Assembly (NCBI GenBank): GCA_001179505.1
Contig: CDMY01000352.1
Location: 41,827 to 105,826 of the forward strand
Origin: Vitrella brassicaformis
Lineage: Eukaryota; Sar; Vitrellaceae
DNA length: 64,000 nt
Direction of reading: 5' to 3'
In this document: piece after piece, positions 1 to 10,202 of the stretch
How the letters are laid out: each line of letters starts with the position of its first letter
Position numbering within the stretch: the first letter of the stretch is position 1
Notes under the pieces: model-generated
Told to the model about the DNA's origin: nothing
The model's input: the letters and a program-made list of their open reading frames with translations, nothing else
The model's database searches: none
Program-made: the position numbers and the translations under genes

Positions 1-310
1 GATGGTGGAGATGGTCCATGGCAGGTTGAGCATGTTGACGGCCTTCTTGTTGTGGATGTTGTACCAGGTGTTGAGGAAGTACCACAGAGCCACCAGACCC
101 AATGTGATGAGCGTCTCCCTCATGTCGCTTGAGGCCGCCTTCTTCTCCTCCTGCGTCAATGAGTGAGAGAGGACAGGACGACGGACGACATCGACAAGAG
201 CGCATGATTGCCTGCCTGCCAGCCTGGCTGTGGCTGAGTGGCTGATGTATGTATACCTCCTTCTTCTCATTGTCCCTGAAGGTGCCGTACGCTGCGCCGC
301 GGGTCGTCAT
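1..310 (-). CDS. Triose-phosphate/plastid phosphate translocator, N-terminal part (cut by window edge)
   Basis: Two exons, 257-310 (ATG at 308-310) and 1-150, join in phase 0 to give 68 residues before the window ends. After a charged head (MTTRGAAYGTFRDNEKKEEE) comes a first membrane helix ending in LWYFLNTWYNIHNKK, the signature of helix 1 of the TPT/NST transporter family (plastid phosphate/triose-phosphate/PEP antiporters), then LPWTIST. Members exchange phosphorylated C3-C6 compounds for phosphate across plastid membranes. No signal or transit peptide precedes helix 1, as in carriers of the outermost membrane of complex plastids, but this is inference and an unseen upstream exon is possible. 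The gene diverges from Rab5. Family assignment is good; substrate cannot be told from this part. Confidence 0.75.
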   Translation of the reverse strand, partial: MTTRGAAYGTFRDNEKKEVYIHQPLSHSQAGRQAIMRSCRCRPSSCPLSLIDAGGEEGGLKRHEGDAHHIGSGGSVVLPQHLVQHPQQEGRQHAQPAMDHLHH

Positions 311-516
311 GGTGTGGGCTGCTCGGCTGCCTGGGAGATCTACCAGACAGGCAGACAGCACGTTCACACACGCCACATGCACATGCAGACAGGTTTTCGT
401 TGTCGTGGGGCAGATGTGGGTACCTGAGCGGTGCCTCGTTCGTTCGTCAACCTCACAGGGACCTTGCCTCAGAGCGACGTTCACCAAAGCTGATTGGTGG
501 GGTTTGGATCGCCTGC

Positions 517-533
517 CCTAACCCTAAAACCCT
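517..533. promoter_or_regulatory. Telomere-box-like motif in the translocator/Rab5 divergent promoter
   Basis: CCTAACCCTAAAACCCT, overlapping AACCCTAAA units, lies about 25 bp upstream of the Rab5 ATG in the 245-bp head-to-head region. AAACCCTAA 'telo boxes' are known promoter elements in plants. A TGCGAGCA near-match to the recurrent 8-mer follows directly at 533-540. A regulatory role here is inference. Confidence 0.4.
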
Positions 534-555
534 GCGAGCAGCGGTGTGTAGATGG

Positions 556-1523
556 ATGTCGAGTGATTTGAGTCATTCGCCGGCGCCGCCGCCAATCAAA
601 CCGAGGAGTCACAAGACCGTGCTGCTCGGGTGAGCGAATGATGAGGTCACAGCACCAGGCAAGAAGCAGAAGCAGCGGCAAGCTGTTCTCGTTGCTGTCT
701 GCAGGGATGCGTCAGTTGGCAAGTCGAGCATAGTGATGCGGTTCGTCAAGAACGTCTTCTCGGACGCCATGGAGGCGACTGTAGGTATTGAGAGCATTCA
801 CACACATATTCTATTCCACATCAGCACACACACGGAGCCACGCACAGCAGCAGAGGGATGGATGCATGGTTGTTTGCAGAGAGCATTGCATACCGTTCTG
901 ATTGAGTGACTGACTGACTGAGTGTACCAGTGTCTGTCTGTCTGTGTGCGTCTATCTGTTCTGTTGATTCCTTTCGTGCAGGTGCGGCGTTTGCCACCCA
1001 GACGCTTGACGTGGACGGCAAGACAGTCAAGTTCGAGATATGGGACACCGCTGGTGAGTGGGTCAATAAGCATCGTGAGAGAGAGGGTACACCCATGGCA
1101 TGCGCTGGCTTATTGGTTGGCGTTCTCTTTCATCTCACGCATCAATCCATCAGGTCAGGAGCGGTTTTCGAGTCTGGCTCCGATGTACTACAGGGGCGCG
1201 TCAGCGGCCATTGTGGTCTATGACCAGAGCAACAGACAGTCTTTCGAGCGCGCACAGACATGGTACACACGTGGCTGTGTGTGTGTTTGGAGGGAGGCAC
1301 TGCACACCACACCTGGATGGGATGTGTGTGGGGTGCATGTGTGGTTTGTGTTTTGATGTATCAGGGTGAAGCAGCTGCAGCTGTCGGGCAACCCCAACAT
1401 CGTGATTGCGCTGGCTGGTGGGTCCACACAAACACACACCACACAGAGAGAGAAGCGTGGGACTGACTGCCATGACATCGACATGGTCGGTGTCGTGTGT
1501 GTGTGTGTGTTTGTGTGTGTTTT

Positions 1524-1563
<40 letters not shown>

Positions 1564-2125
1564 TGTGTGTTGCCGCGTCCGTCCGTCAGCCAACAAGATG
1601 GATTTGCCTGAGAGGGCAACTTCCCTTGAGCAGGCCAGGCAATACGCTGGTCGGTGAGCTCAGCTCGGTGGGCTGGCTACAAGCACGCCATCCATCCATC
1701 CATCCATCCATCTATCCAATGTACTTATTGATTGGCTCAGATGACAACGGCTTGTTGTTTATCGAGACATCCGCCAAGACGGGGCAGAACATACAGCAGC
1801 TCTTCAGCATGCTCGGTCCGTCGACAAAGAAATAAGGAGACACTCGCTCACGGTCCGTCTGTGACCTGATTGATCATTGCAGCACGGCGGTTGCCTGAAC
1901 AGCCAGTGCAGCAAGCTGCGGCAGGTCAGACAGAGAGAGAAAGAGAGAGCGCCAGTGGGGCGAGGCGGCGACGATGCATGCATCATTTCGTTCGGTGCTT
2001 GGTGTGTCGTGTGGTGTGTGTCGTCGTGTCTGTCATTGTCAGGTGCGTTGCGTTTGGATGCGACCCCCAACACGGCCTCGGCCAAGCCAGCCACGCTGTC
2101 ATCGCGGTGCTGCTCGAGTGCGTGA
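556..2125 (+). CDS. RAB5: Rab5-family small GTPase
   Basis: Nine exons (556-629, 705-784, 982-1053, 1154-1262, 1365-1417, 1590-1649, 1741-1815, 1883-1924, 2043-2125) give 215 aa in perfect phase. All G boxes are visible: GDASVGKSS (P-loop), the effector stretch GAAF, WDTAGQERF with the Rab5-typical [14 protein letters not shown], and [15 protein letters not shown] and [10 protein letters not shown] are also Rab5-like rather than Rab7 or Rab11. The C-terminus RCCSSA supplies the dicysteine for geranylgeranylation. The role is control of early endosome fusion; in apicomplexan relatives Rab5 paralogues also serve secretory organelles, so paralogue identity (5A/5B/5C) is open. Residues before the P-loop form a short Pro-rich head. 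The start is the first in-frame ATG, 25 codons before the glycine loop. Confidence 0.95.
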
Positions 2126-2822
2126 GAGCCGACAGACAGACAGACAGACAGGCTGCCTAAGTGTGCGTGCGAGGTGATGGAACAGACAGGGCGGACCGAC
2201 CGGCGGGGCGGGATGGATACGTTTCGTTTTTTGACGACGCTGACTGACTGACTTGGCAGACCTCTGTGTTTGTTGTACATGTGTGTGTATGGGTGTTTTT
2301 GGGTAAGAATGTGTTGGTATAACGCACACACACACACATCATGGGTTCAAACCCTCCCCCTCGTGCTACCTACCTAACTCTGTCGGCTCTCGGCCGTGTC
2401 AGTCAGTCATGTGTTGATTGATGGATACATGTCACGACGGGGCTGAGGCCTGCAGACCAGCAAAAGACTGCTCGCTAGGGCTGGCCACCTCCAGGCTGCG
2501 AACGACACGTGCCCCCGCGGCCGGCCACACGTGACGGACCAGACAGACTTGTCAATGGGATACATGGCCAGGCAGACCATTCTATCTGTCCCATCCCCAC
2601 AGAAGCATCCATGGCATTAGACACACGAATCACGCCATCCCCCCACGCCCGCTCAGCCCGTCACGAGGGCCTATCCTTCCCACACACTCATTCCCTCTGT
2701 CAGTCAGTATGTCTATGTCTGTCAGTCTGTCTGTCTGCAGACGAACACACGCCAGCCGGACCTATGCTTCAAAACCCGCTCCTAGGCACATCACTCACTC
2801 ACTCACTCAGCCAACAACTCAT
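2126..2822. other. Intergenic, convergent 3' ends of Rab5 and the PPR gene
   Basis: Contains CAGA/GACA tetranucleotide runs (about 2138-2153), a CACACA run near 2325-2340, GTCT and CACT runs, and the 3' untranslated parts of both neighbours. No further coding or RNA gene is supported. Confidence 0.5.
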
Positions 2823-5800
2823 TCACCACTCATCCTCCTCGTTGTCATCGGTGGCACCACCGCCGGCCCCACCACCACCGCCCGCGACAGGTGCGGGTGC
2901 AGGCATCACCCACCTGCGGACCTCGCCACGCTGCTCGTCTGCTGCTTGCTCCTCGGTGGGCTCGGTGCTGCTGCTGGCCATGCTGGCACTGTGGCCGTGG
3001 GAGGGGGTGGGGCCAGGCGCCTTGGGCACATAACGCTGCATACACACATATGCACAGAGAGACGCGGGGGTGGATGGATGGATGGATGGATCGGTGCCTC
3101 TTTGTTCGTGTGTATGTGGTGCATGTGGGGTGGTGTGGTGTTTGTTCACCTGGCTGCCCCCTCTGCCACCCGGTGCGGGTGGCGGCATTCCTCCGCCCCA
3201 TGAGCCGCCCCCTCCTCCTCCCCCTCCCCTGTCGCTGCTATTCCTACGGTGTCTACCGGGCCCCTTGATGTGTCTGCGATTCTGGCCCTGGCCCTCTCCA
3301 CCACCACCCTGCTGCTGGTGCTGCTGTTGTTGACCTTCCGAGCCCGCCTCGTCATACATGGCGCGCTTCCACCCTTTGCCCCCTCCCCCGCCACCTCGTG
3401 TGCTCTGGTTCTGCCGCCCCCCTCCGATGAGATTGTCCTTAGCCGCCGCCTTGCGCTTCCACACCGTCTTGTGGTTGCCGCCTTGACCCTGGGCCTCACT
3501 GCCTGGCGACAATTGCTGCTGCTGCTGCTGCTGCTGCTTGGAGCCGTTCTCGTGCTGGTGCCGGAGTTGGGAAGTGGTGGGCTGGCTGTGTCTCTCTGTT
3601 GTTGTGTGGCGTGTGTTGGCCGGGAATGGAGCAGCTGCTGGGGCAGGTGCAGGTGCAGGTGCAGAGGCAGGGGATGGGCCTGGGGTGTCTCTGCTGCTGG
3701 TGCTGCTGGTGCTGGGGATGGCGTGACGCGAGGCGGGCGAGCTCGAAGGCGAGTTCGCGTTGATGACGACCTTCATGGCCGACCTAAACACCGCACCGGG
3801 CCTCTCGCGCGACGATCTTCCTCTCCCCCTGTCATCCCCACCACCACCACCACCGCGCCTCTCCTCTCTCTCTATGGGGGATGAGCGCCCCTGCAGAATG
3901 GACAGCAGCTCTTTGCCCGCTTCAACGCCCTTGAGTCTGGCTCCCGTGGATGACGCCTGTGTGCTGTCGGCTGTTGTGCTGTCGTGTTGTTGCTGTTGCT
4001 GATGTTGCTGATGTTGCTGATGTTGCTGATGTTGCTGATGTGGCTGTGCGATGGGGTGTGGGGCGTTCTTTAGTGTGTCGAAGAGGCTGGGCGGGGAGAC
4101 GATTGTCGGCGTGGTGTGGGAGAAGGGGATGGGCGGGATGGTCGCGCGAGAAGAATGCTGCACCCACATGACAATGAACATGACAATGTCATGTATATGT
4201 CAAGAGAGCTGTGAGGCCTCTTCCCGTGCACACTTACCATTCCGTTGTCCCTGTCAGTGTGCCCATTCCTCCCCCCGCCCTCTTCCCCCACCCCCACCTG
4301 CTGCTCCTGCCCACGGCCCCCACCATTGCCCGCACCCTGGGCAAGTCCAGAAGTCTCACGCAACCGCTCAAGCACAAAACTGATCCCATCGTCACCACCA
4401 TGATGGTTTTCGCTTCTGGCCGCCACACCGCTCTCCTGCCCCTGGGCCTGCTGCTGCTGTGCTTGTGGGGGGAACAACGCTGCCAATGATGGGGGCAGCT
4501 GCGCGCCGGGCGGTCGCGGCGGGGGTGCAGTCACGAGTGGCACCGTCATGGGGGCAGGGTGTGTTCGCGAGGGAATCGACGAGCCGCTGGCCGACTGGCT
4601 GGGCGATGGGCGAGAGGAGGGGTGGGAGTGCAGGGCTGCGAAGGGGTCGTGATGGTGCGGCTGGGTGCTGGGATGGATGTGGGCGGTGTGGGTCTCGCTG
4701 TGGTTGCGCCCCCAGGGAGGAGCATGCGTGTGGGTGTGAGTGTGCGGCCAGCCGGGCTGCGACGCGCTCGAAGAGACCGCTCTGAGGTCCCGATGGTTGT
4801 GGCCGTGGCTGCCGTCACCCCGCCCTGCCCCTCCGCTTTTGGCCATTTCCTGTGAGATGAGGTACTGGAGCATCTCGCGGCCATTCTCGTCGAGCTGGTT
4901 CAGGTGCTGCAGCAGCTGATTGTGGCTCATGTGCTGATACTGCTGATACTGCTGGTCCTGCAACTGCTGCAGGTGCTGCTGCTGCTGCTGATGCGCTTCA
5001 TGGTGGCCATGGTGGGAGGGGTAGCCGTACGCCGACGAGGGCGAGTCTGGTGAGCCGGGTCGCCAGTCGATGGGTGGGGGGTGTGTCGGGGGCGGCGGGT
5101 ACATGTATGGCTGCATCGCCGGGGGGCCGGCAGGGGCAGGAGGGTGGGGGTGGGGAAAGATCCCTCTCCCTGCTGCTGCTGCGGGTGCTGGAGGGGGCTG
5201 GTAGCTACTCGATGGGGGCGGGCGAGACAGCGCATCAACCTGAGGAAGGAACAGAATTAGTAGGACACACAGAGAGGGCCCGGCGCACTGTGTCTTGGGG
5301 GCGGCGCGCTGACTTTGGCTTTGAGTGCAGCGTCGGGTGTGTATCCCGCCTCCTCCATCTCACGAACGTACGCACGAGACAGTCCTTCGTCGCCACAACT
5401 GCACACGCGCACCGCGGGGCACCCCATAGACACAACAGACGATTCCTTTGCCTCGTGTATGTGTGTGTGTGTGTGGCTGACTTGACGGCGGTAGTGAGTA
5501 AGAGGTTGTATGTCTGTGGCGCGATGGGGATGTTGGAGGCATTGAGGTCGTCCATCACCTGCACCGCCACATCCAACTGCTGATGACGCGCCGCCCTGAG
5601 AGCATTCACAAGGACACACATGCCCATGGTCATCCAAGCAAAGCATCTTAGGACTTCTCTCTGTCTGCACTGCATATTGTGTTGTCGGGTACTCACTCCT
5701 TGAGTATTTTGACGGCCTCCTTGTTGCCGTCGATGAACCGCCGATGGTGGTCCAGATTCGCACCCGATAACGGGGGCGTGCCCGCATCAGCACGACCCGA

Positions 5801-7139
5801 CACACCCGCACCCCTGACACCACCGTCTGCCGCTACCGCTCCCTCCTCTCTCTGCGTGGCGAGGGTGGTGCTGTCACCCGTCACACGCGGCTGCTTCTTC
5901 TCCTCCTTGTTGTGTATGCGGTGCACGGCCTCTCGCACCAGAGCCATCAGCACACGCTCCATCAAACTCCCGCCCTCCTCTGCTACCGGAACCTCTGCGC
6001 TTTCCACCCCAACACCAGCACCAGTATCGACCGTGGCCGTGGCTGTGGCTGCTGCAGTAGGTGGTGGGGGTGGGGGTGGGGGAGGTATGGCGTCGGCGAC
6101 TCCGTGCTGCTGCTGCTGCTGCTGCTGTGGCGGTGGGGGCGGCAGTTGTGTGACGGGTTTGCCGACGTTGTGTACTTTGCGTAGGGTGGACCGGGAAGGG
6201 GACCCTGCCAGAGGGATGGGCGGCGGGGGCTGGGTGGGCAGTGCCGGCAGGGCACCCAGAAACTGACATACATGAGGAGGACAAGAGAAGAAAGAAACGT
6301 ATGAGAGAGAGAAAGGGTCTCTGTGTGCTGTGCTGTGCTGTGTTGTGTTGCGTACCTCTGATGGAATGACTTGTGGCTGTGGCGACCCGACAGACGGTGC
6401 CGTCCGTGACTCCAACATCGCCTCTACGCTGTCCTCCCCCTCAATATGCAGATGACGCCCCTTAGAAACACCAGCAGCAGGCGCAAGACTTGCCGCGGCC
6501 GCCTCCAGCGGCCCCCTGACGTCCAAACCGCCCATCCTCTCCATAATCGCATCCACCCCAGCAACGCCACCGATCCCAACACCCTCATCATGGCCACCAT
6601 CCAAGGGCGTCGCGTGTGTGAGCACCGATGTGCTATCAGCAGCCACGAGAGGGGGCTGCGTATGCACCACGGGCAACGGCAATGGCGCCAGTGGTGCAGG
6701 CGCTGCCGTTGCTTGTGTGGGTGATTGAGTGTCGACTGGAGGTGCCGGTGCCGGTGCCGGTGCTGGCGGGGGTGGGGGAGGAGGGGGCGGCGGGTGTGCG
6801 GGGCACGGAACCGGGGATATCACCGACGGCGGGGCCGCCGAGGGCATCCCGAACTGGTGCGCCTGCATCACCGGCAGCCAACCTTGCTGCTGAATTAATT
6901 GCACAGACACACCACACACCACCCACAGATTCACAGATTGATTCACAAGTTCCATGCGTTTGTGGTTATGGGTACCTTACCTCCATGGCTGGTTTGGTGT
7001 TCTGTTTGGTGGTCTGTTTGGCGGATCGGTCGTTGCGGCGAGAGGGCCTGGCGCCACGGGTGGCGGGAGAGCCTGGACCTGCCGCATTGGGGGCCGAGGG
7101 CGAGAAGGGATGCCGACCCTCATAACTGACATGGGCATA

Positions 7140-7174
<35 letters not shown>

Positions 7175-8216
7175 GGATACCCAACGCGCACAAGACAAGA
7201 TTCTCCCCTCCCCCTGTTTGTTTGTTTGTGGATGGATTGCGTTGCGTGTGTTGTGTACCCCACCCTCTCTGTTGCTCGGCGAGTCTTCGCATCCCTGCCC
7301 GGGCCGGATCAAAGACGAGCTTGATGCCGTCGGCGCCAGGCGGCCGCTCGCCAGACAATTCACCCAGCTATAAACGCGCGGCGCACACACATAGCATACA
7401 AGGAGGGGATCACCCATTCACCCACCTACTTACCATGCTCCTCCGCACCCGCAGCATGGTGTGCACAGAGTAGCGGCATTCCCTCTCCCTCTCCCGCCCC
7501 ATCACGGCCGTCCGTGAGGGCGGCAGCAGCCCGTACGCCGTCGGCGGCCGACTGGGAGGCAACGGCATCCCCCTCCCAGCCCCCATCGGAGGACGCGCCA
7601 CCGAATGCGTCGTATGTGTGGGGGGCCGGCGGGGCGGCATTTGGGCAGCGGCAAGAGGGAGGGTGGGCGTGCCGCCACGGGGTGAGATGAAGGCCGGGTC
7701 GGCGGTATGATGCTGTTGCTGCTGCTGATGCTGCTGATGGTGCTGTCTGGGGTGGTGGTCACGGTGAGGGTCTTCTCGGCGGCTGGCGTGGTTGTTATCT
7801 TTCTTGGTCTTCTTCTCTTTGCCACTGGCGCGTTGCGAGGCTCTGTCAGATTGTCGCTGCTGCCGCGGCCGGCCCGACACCACAAACCACACCAACGCGC
7901 ATATCTGCAGCCAGACGAACAAACGCCGACAAGACAACACACCACACCATACCAGCGAAGAAGCCTGGACAGATCTCTCCATCCATCTCTGCATCCTATC
8001 CATGAGTGTGTGCGCATCTTCCACCCACATGGATGAGCGAGTGGATGAGCTGAGTATTGCTTTGCTTACCAGCGGCACGGCGATTCGGATGACCCATACG
8101 ATGATGTTCATGACCTGCATCGTCTGGCTGCTGTGTGTGTGGCCGCCGCCGTCCTCCGTTGCCACGGCGCCATCGCCCGGTCCGCCTGGCGCAAAGTATG
8201 AAGAACCCCCATCCAT
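2823..8216 (-). CDS. Membrane-anchored Gln/Pro/Gly-rich protein with PPR motifs
   Basis: Eleven exons (8070-8216, 7434-7904, 7264-7367, 6981-7125, 6356-6889, 5697-6262, 5482-5595, 5314-5398, 4238-5239, 3150-4157, 2823-3035) close in frame to 1,462 aa. Residues about 36-58 (NIIVWVIRIAVPL, spliced to ICALVWFVVS) form one hydrophobic helix across intron 1. Then follow Arg/Pro-rich sequence and poly-Pro and poly-Gln tracts. At about 656-722, spread over two small exons, are two pentatricopeptide-like units: LDVAVQVMDDLNASNI, then TYNLLLTTAVNCGDEG and YVREMEEAGYTPD, the canonical PPR ending. The C-terminal half is His/Gln repeats (a 9-bp repeat near 4000-4040), Gly-rich runs and an acidic tail ending NEEDEW. 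PPR repeats bind organellar RNA in known proteins, but two units are few. ATG 8214-8216 is the first in frame; a TAA lies upstream. Function unknown. Confidence 0.7.
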
Positions 8217-8342
8217 TTCCTCCACAAACGACACGCAGCCGTCCGTCACAACACCGTAACGACTTGGCGCAGAATGGAACGCACTTTCTCGGATCTTCGA
8301 AGAAATTTACGGGGGTGAAGGGGGTTCGTGAGGTGTATCGGG

Positions 8343-8410
8343 ATTGGTTAATTCACTTTTTTTCCCATAATTGGTTAATTCACTTTTTTTCCCATAATTG
8401 GTTAATTCAC
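8343..8410. repeat. 27-bp AT-rich tandem repeat, 2.5 copies
   Basis: The unit begins ATTGGTTAATTCAC, continues with seven T and CCCATA, and recurs at 8343, 8370 and 8397; the third copy stops after AATTCAC. The copies are identical. The AT content contrasts sharply with the surrounding GC-rich, CA/TG-microsatellite DNA. It lies about 130 bp upstream of the PPR gene start. Confidence 0.85.
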
Positions 8411-9808
8411 TGAATTAGTGGTCACATTTGTCCGGGCAGCACGCACGCCACGCCACGCCATGCCGTGTACGCCAAGTCATGCCATGCCATGCCGACTCGG
8501 GAAGATTAAACCCTCCACACAGCCTCCACAGCGCAGGCACACAGACATGCGCACCACACCACACCACACCATGATACGGCAGCACGACAGAGAGAGAGGG
8601 AGAGAGAGAGAGAGAGAGAGTGCGCTGGGTGGGGTCGGTGGGTGGGCGGGGGCAGGAAGGCAGCTGTGCCAGCAGGCAGCCTCTCTTCTGCGGCTCTCTC
8701 TGGAGCCACGAGCCACTGTGCGCTGCCTGCCTGCCTGTCTATCATATGCCCCACCATGGGGTGGGGGTTGCTAGGCTAGATCAAGTCGTTCGCCCGGCGC
8801 GCGTGTGATCCACTGATGAATGATGAACAGATGGATGTAACGGATGCGTTAGGCATTGGATGGAAAAACCTCACGGAGGCAGACAGACAGACAGACAGAT
8901 GTCACCCATCCCAAAAGCAAATGCAAACAAACGGTTTGTCTGTCTGTGTTTGTCTGTGCGGCTCCCAGACCACCCTTCCCCCCCGGCCTCCATCTCTCCT
9001 CCCGTCGTCTCAGCTGCCTGGCTGCCATCCTATCATATCTTTCTCTGGCCGGGCCGGCACTGGCAATGACATAGGCAACAAGGGAGAGAGGGAGGGAGGG
9101 AGGGAGGGAGGGAGAGCATAGCGATGTGGGAAAAACACCATAGACGTAACAGACAGATAGATGGATGGATGCAGTGGCCTTGTGTGTCTGCTGGTGTGTC
9201 GTTCATAACCACAATCAGTCAGTCAATCGACAGTACATCATCCCATCCACTGCCAGTCAGTCAGTCAGTCAGTCTTGAGTCAGTCATCCCATCCTGTAGC
9301 TCAGTGGGCAGTGCGGTGGGGGTGTGTGGGGGTCACTCGAGAACAGGATGGTAGGTACGAGGCTGCTGGGTAGCTGTACACTCGTCAAGACAGACAGGCA
9401 GAGAGGATCTGGCAGACAGACAGACAGGGAGAGGGAGGAAGACAGGCAAGCACCGGTCCGTTCATTCGTATGCAAATTAGATAGATAGATGTGTGTCGGT
9501 AGGTATGCAAAACCATCCTCTTGGCCAGGCCATGTAGTGGTTGGTCACACAGACAGAAAATGCGCTGCGCTGCGTTGCCTTCACAACAACAAGGAGTGGC
9601 GGGTGATGTGGCGAGGCAGTGTGTGTGTGATGGTGCCCCCGTGTATGTGTTGCCCATGTGGCTCTACAGGTGCCCATCCCATCCCATCCCCCCACCCATC
9701 CCGCACCCACAGGCACTAAGCTACAAAGGAAGGAAGAGACCAGTATGCAGCCGGCCATCCATCCATCCATCCAGCTGAGCCTCCCCGCAGCCAGCCATTC
9801 ACACACAT

Positions 9809-10108
9809 NNNNNNNNNNNNNNNNNNNNNNNNNNNNNNNNNNNNNNNNNNNNNNNNNNNNNNNNNNNNNNNNNNNNNNNNNNNNNNNNNNNNNNNNNNNN
9901 NNNNNNNNNNNNNNNNNNNNNNNNNNNNNNNNNNNNNNNNNNNNNNNNNNNNNNNNNNNNNNNNNNNNNNNNNNNNNNNNNNNNNNNNNNNNNNNNNNNN
10001 NNNNNNNNNNNNNNNNNNNNNNNNNNNNNNNNNNNNNNNNNNNNNNNNNNNNNNNNNNNNNNNNNNNNNNNNNNNNNNNNNNNNNNNNNNNNNNNNNNNN
10101 NNNNNNNN
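9809..10108. other. Assembly gap (300 N)
   Basis: Exactly 300 N, flanked by short CA/GGGA repeats. The identical length of the second gap suggests a placeholder of arbitrary size. Confidence 0.95.
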
Positions 10109-10202
10109 GGGGTGGGGGAGGAGGGGAGGGCGAGTAACCGTCGACGGTGCAGACTGATGGATGGCCTGGGGCGCATCTCGCCGCACCTGGTCACTCACTC
10201 CT

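Larger units (their letters stand above)
8217..10202. other. Gene-free, repeat-rich interval
   Basis: Upstream of the PPR gene and downstream of the PP2C gene. It holds a 27-bp AT-rich tandem repeat (8343-8410), GA runs (about 8588-8620), CAGA runs (8880-8900), GGGA runs (9080-9115), TCAG runs (about 9256-9275), and an assembly gap (9809-10108). I see no supported coding sequence. Confidence 0.5.

Noticed and set aside
1497-1570. Long open frames through TG/CT microsatellites on both strands here and in many other introns
   Set aside because: Low-complexity translations (Cys-Val, His-Thr, Leu-Ser runs) caused by dinucleotide repeats lacking stops; they lie inside introns of real genes.
2341-2357. 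GGGTTCAAACCC, resembling a tRNA B box/T arm
   Set aside because: No A box or acceptor-stem partner at the right distance upstream; the flanks are CA microsatellite.
9081-9115. GGGA and other tetranucleotide arrays as a possible CRISPR or origin
   Set aside because: Simple microsatellites without spacers in a nuclear eukaryotic context; no CRISPR, rRNA or bacterial-type features are seen anywhere in the window.
9289-9351. tRNA-like segment: CCATCCTG ... TAGCTCAGTGGG (A-box match) ... CAGGATGG, ends complementary
   Set aside because: Only about 62 nt, no anticodon stem-loop and no B box/T arm (the expected GGTTCRANTCC is absent); it may be a chance match or a degraded tRNA-derived fragment.
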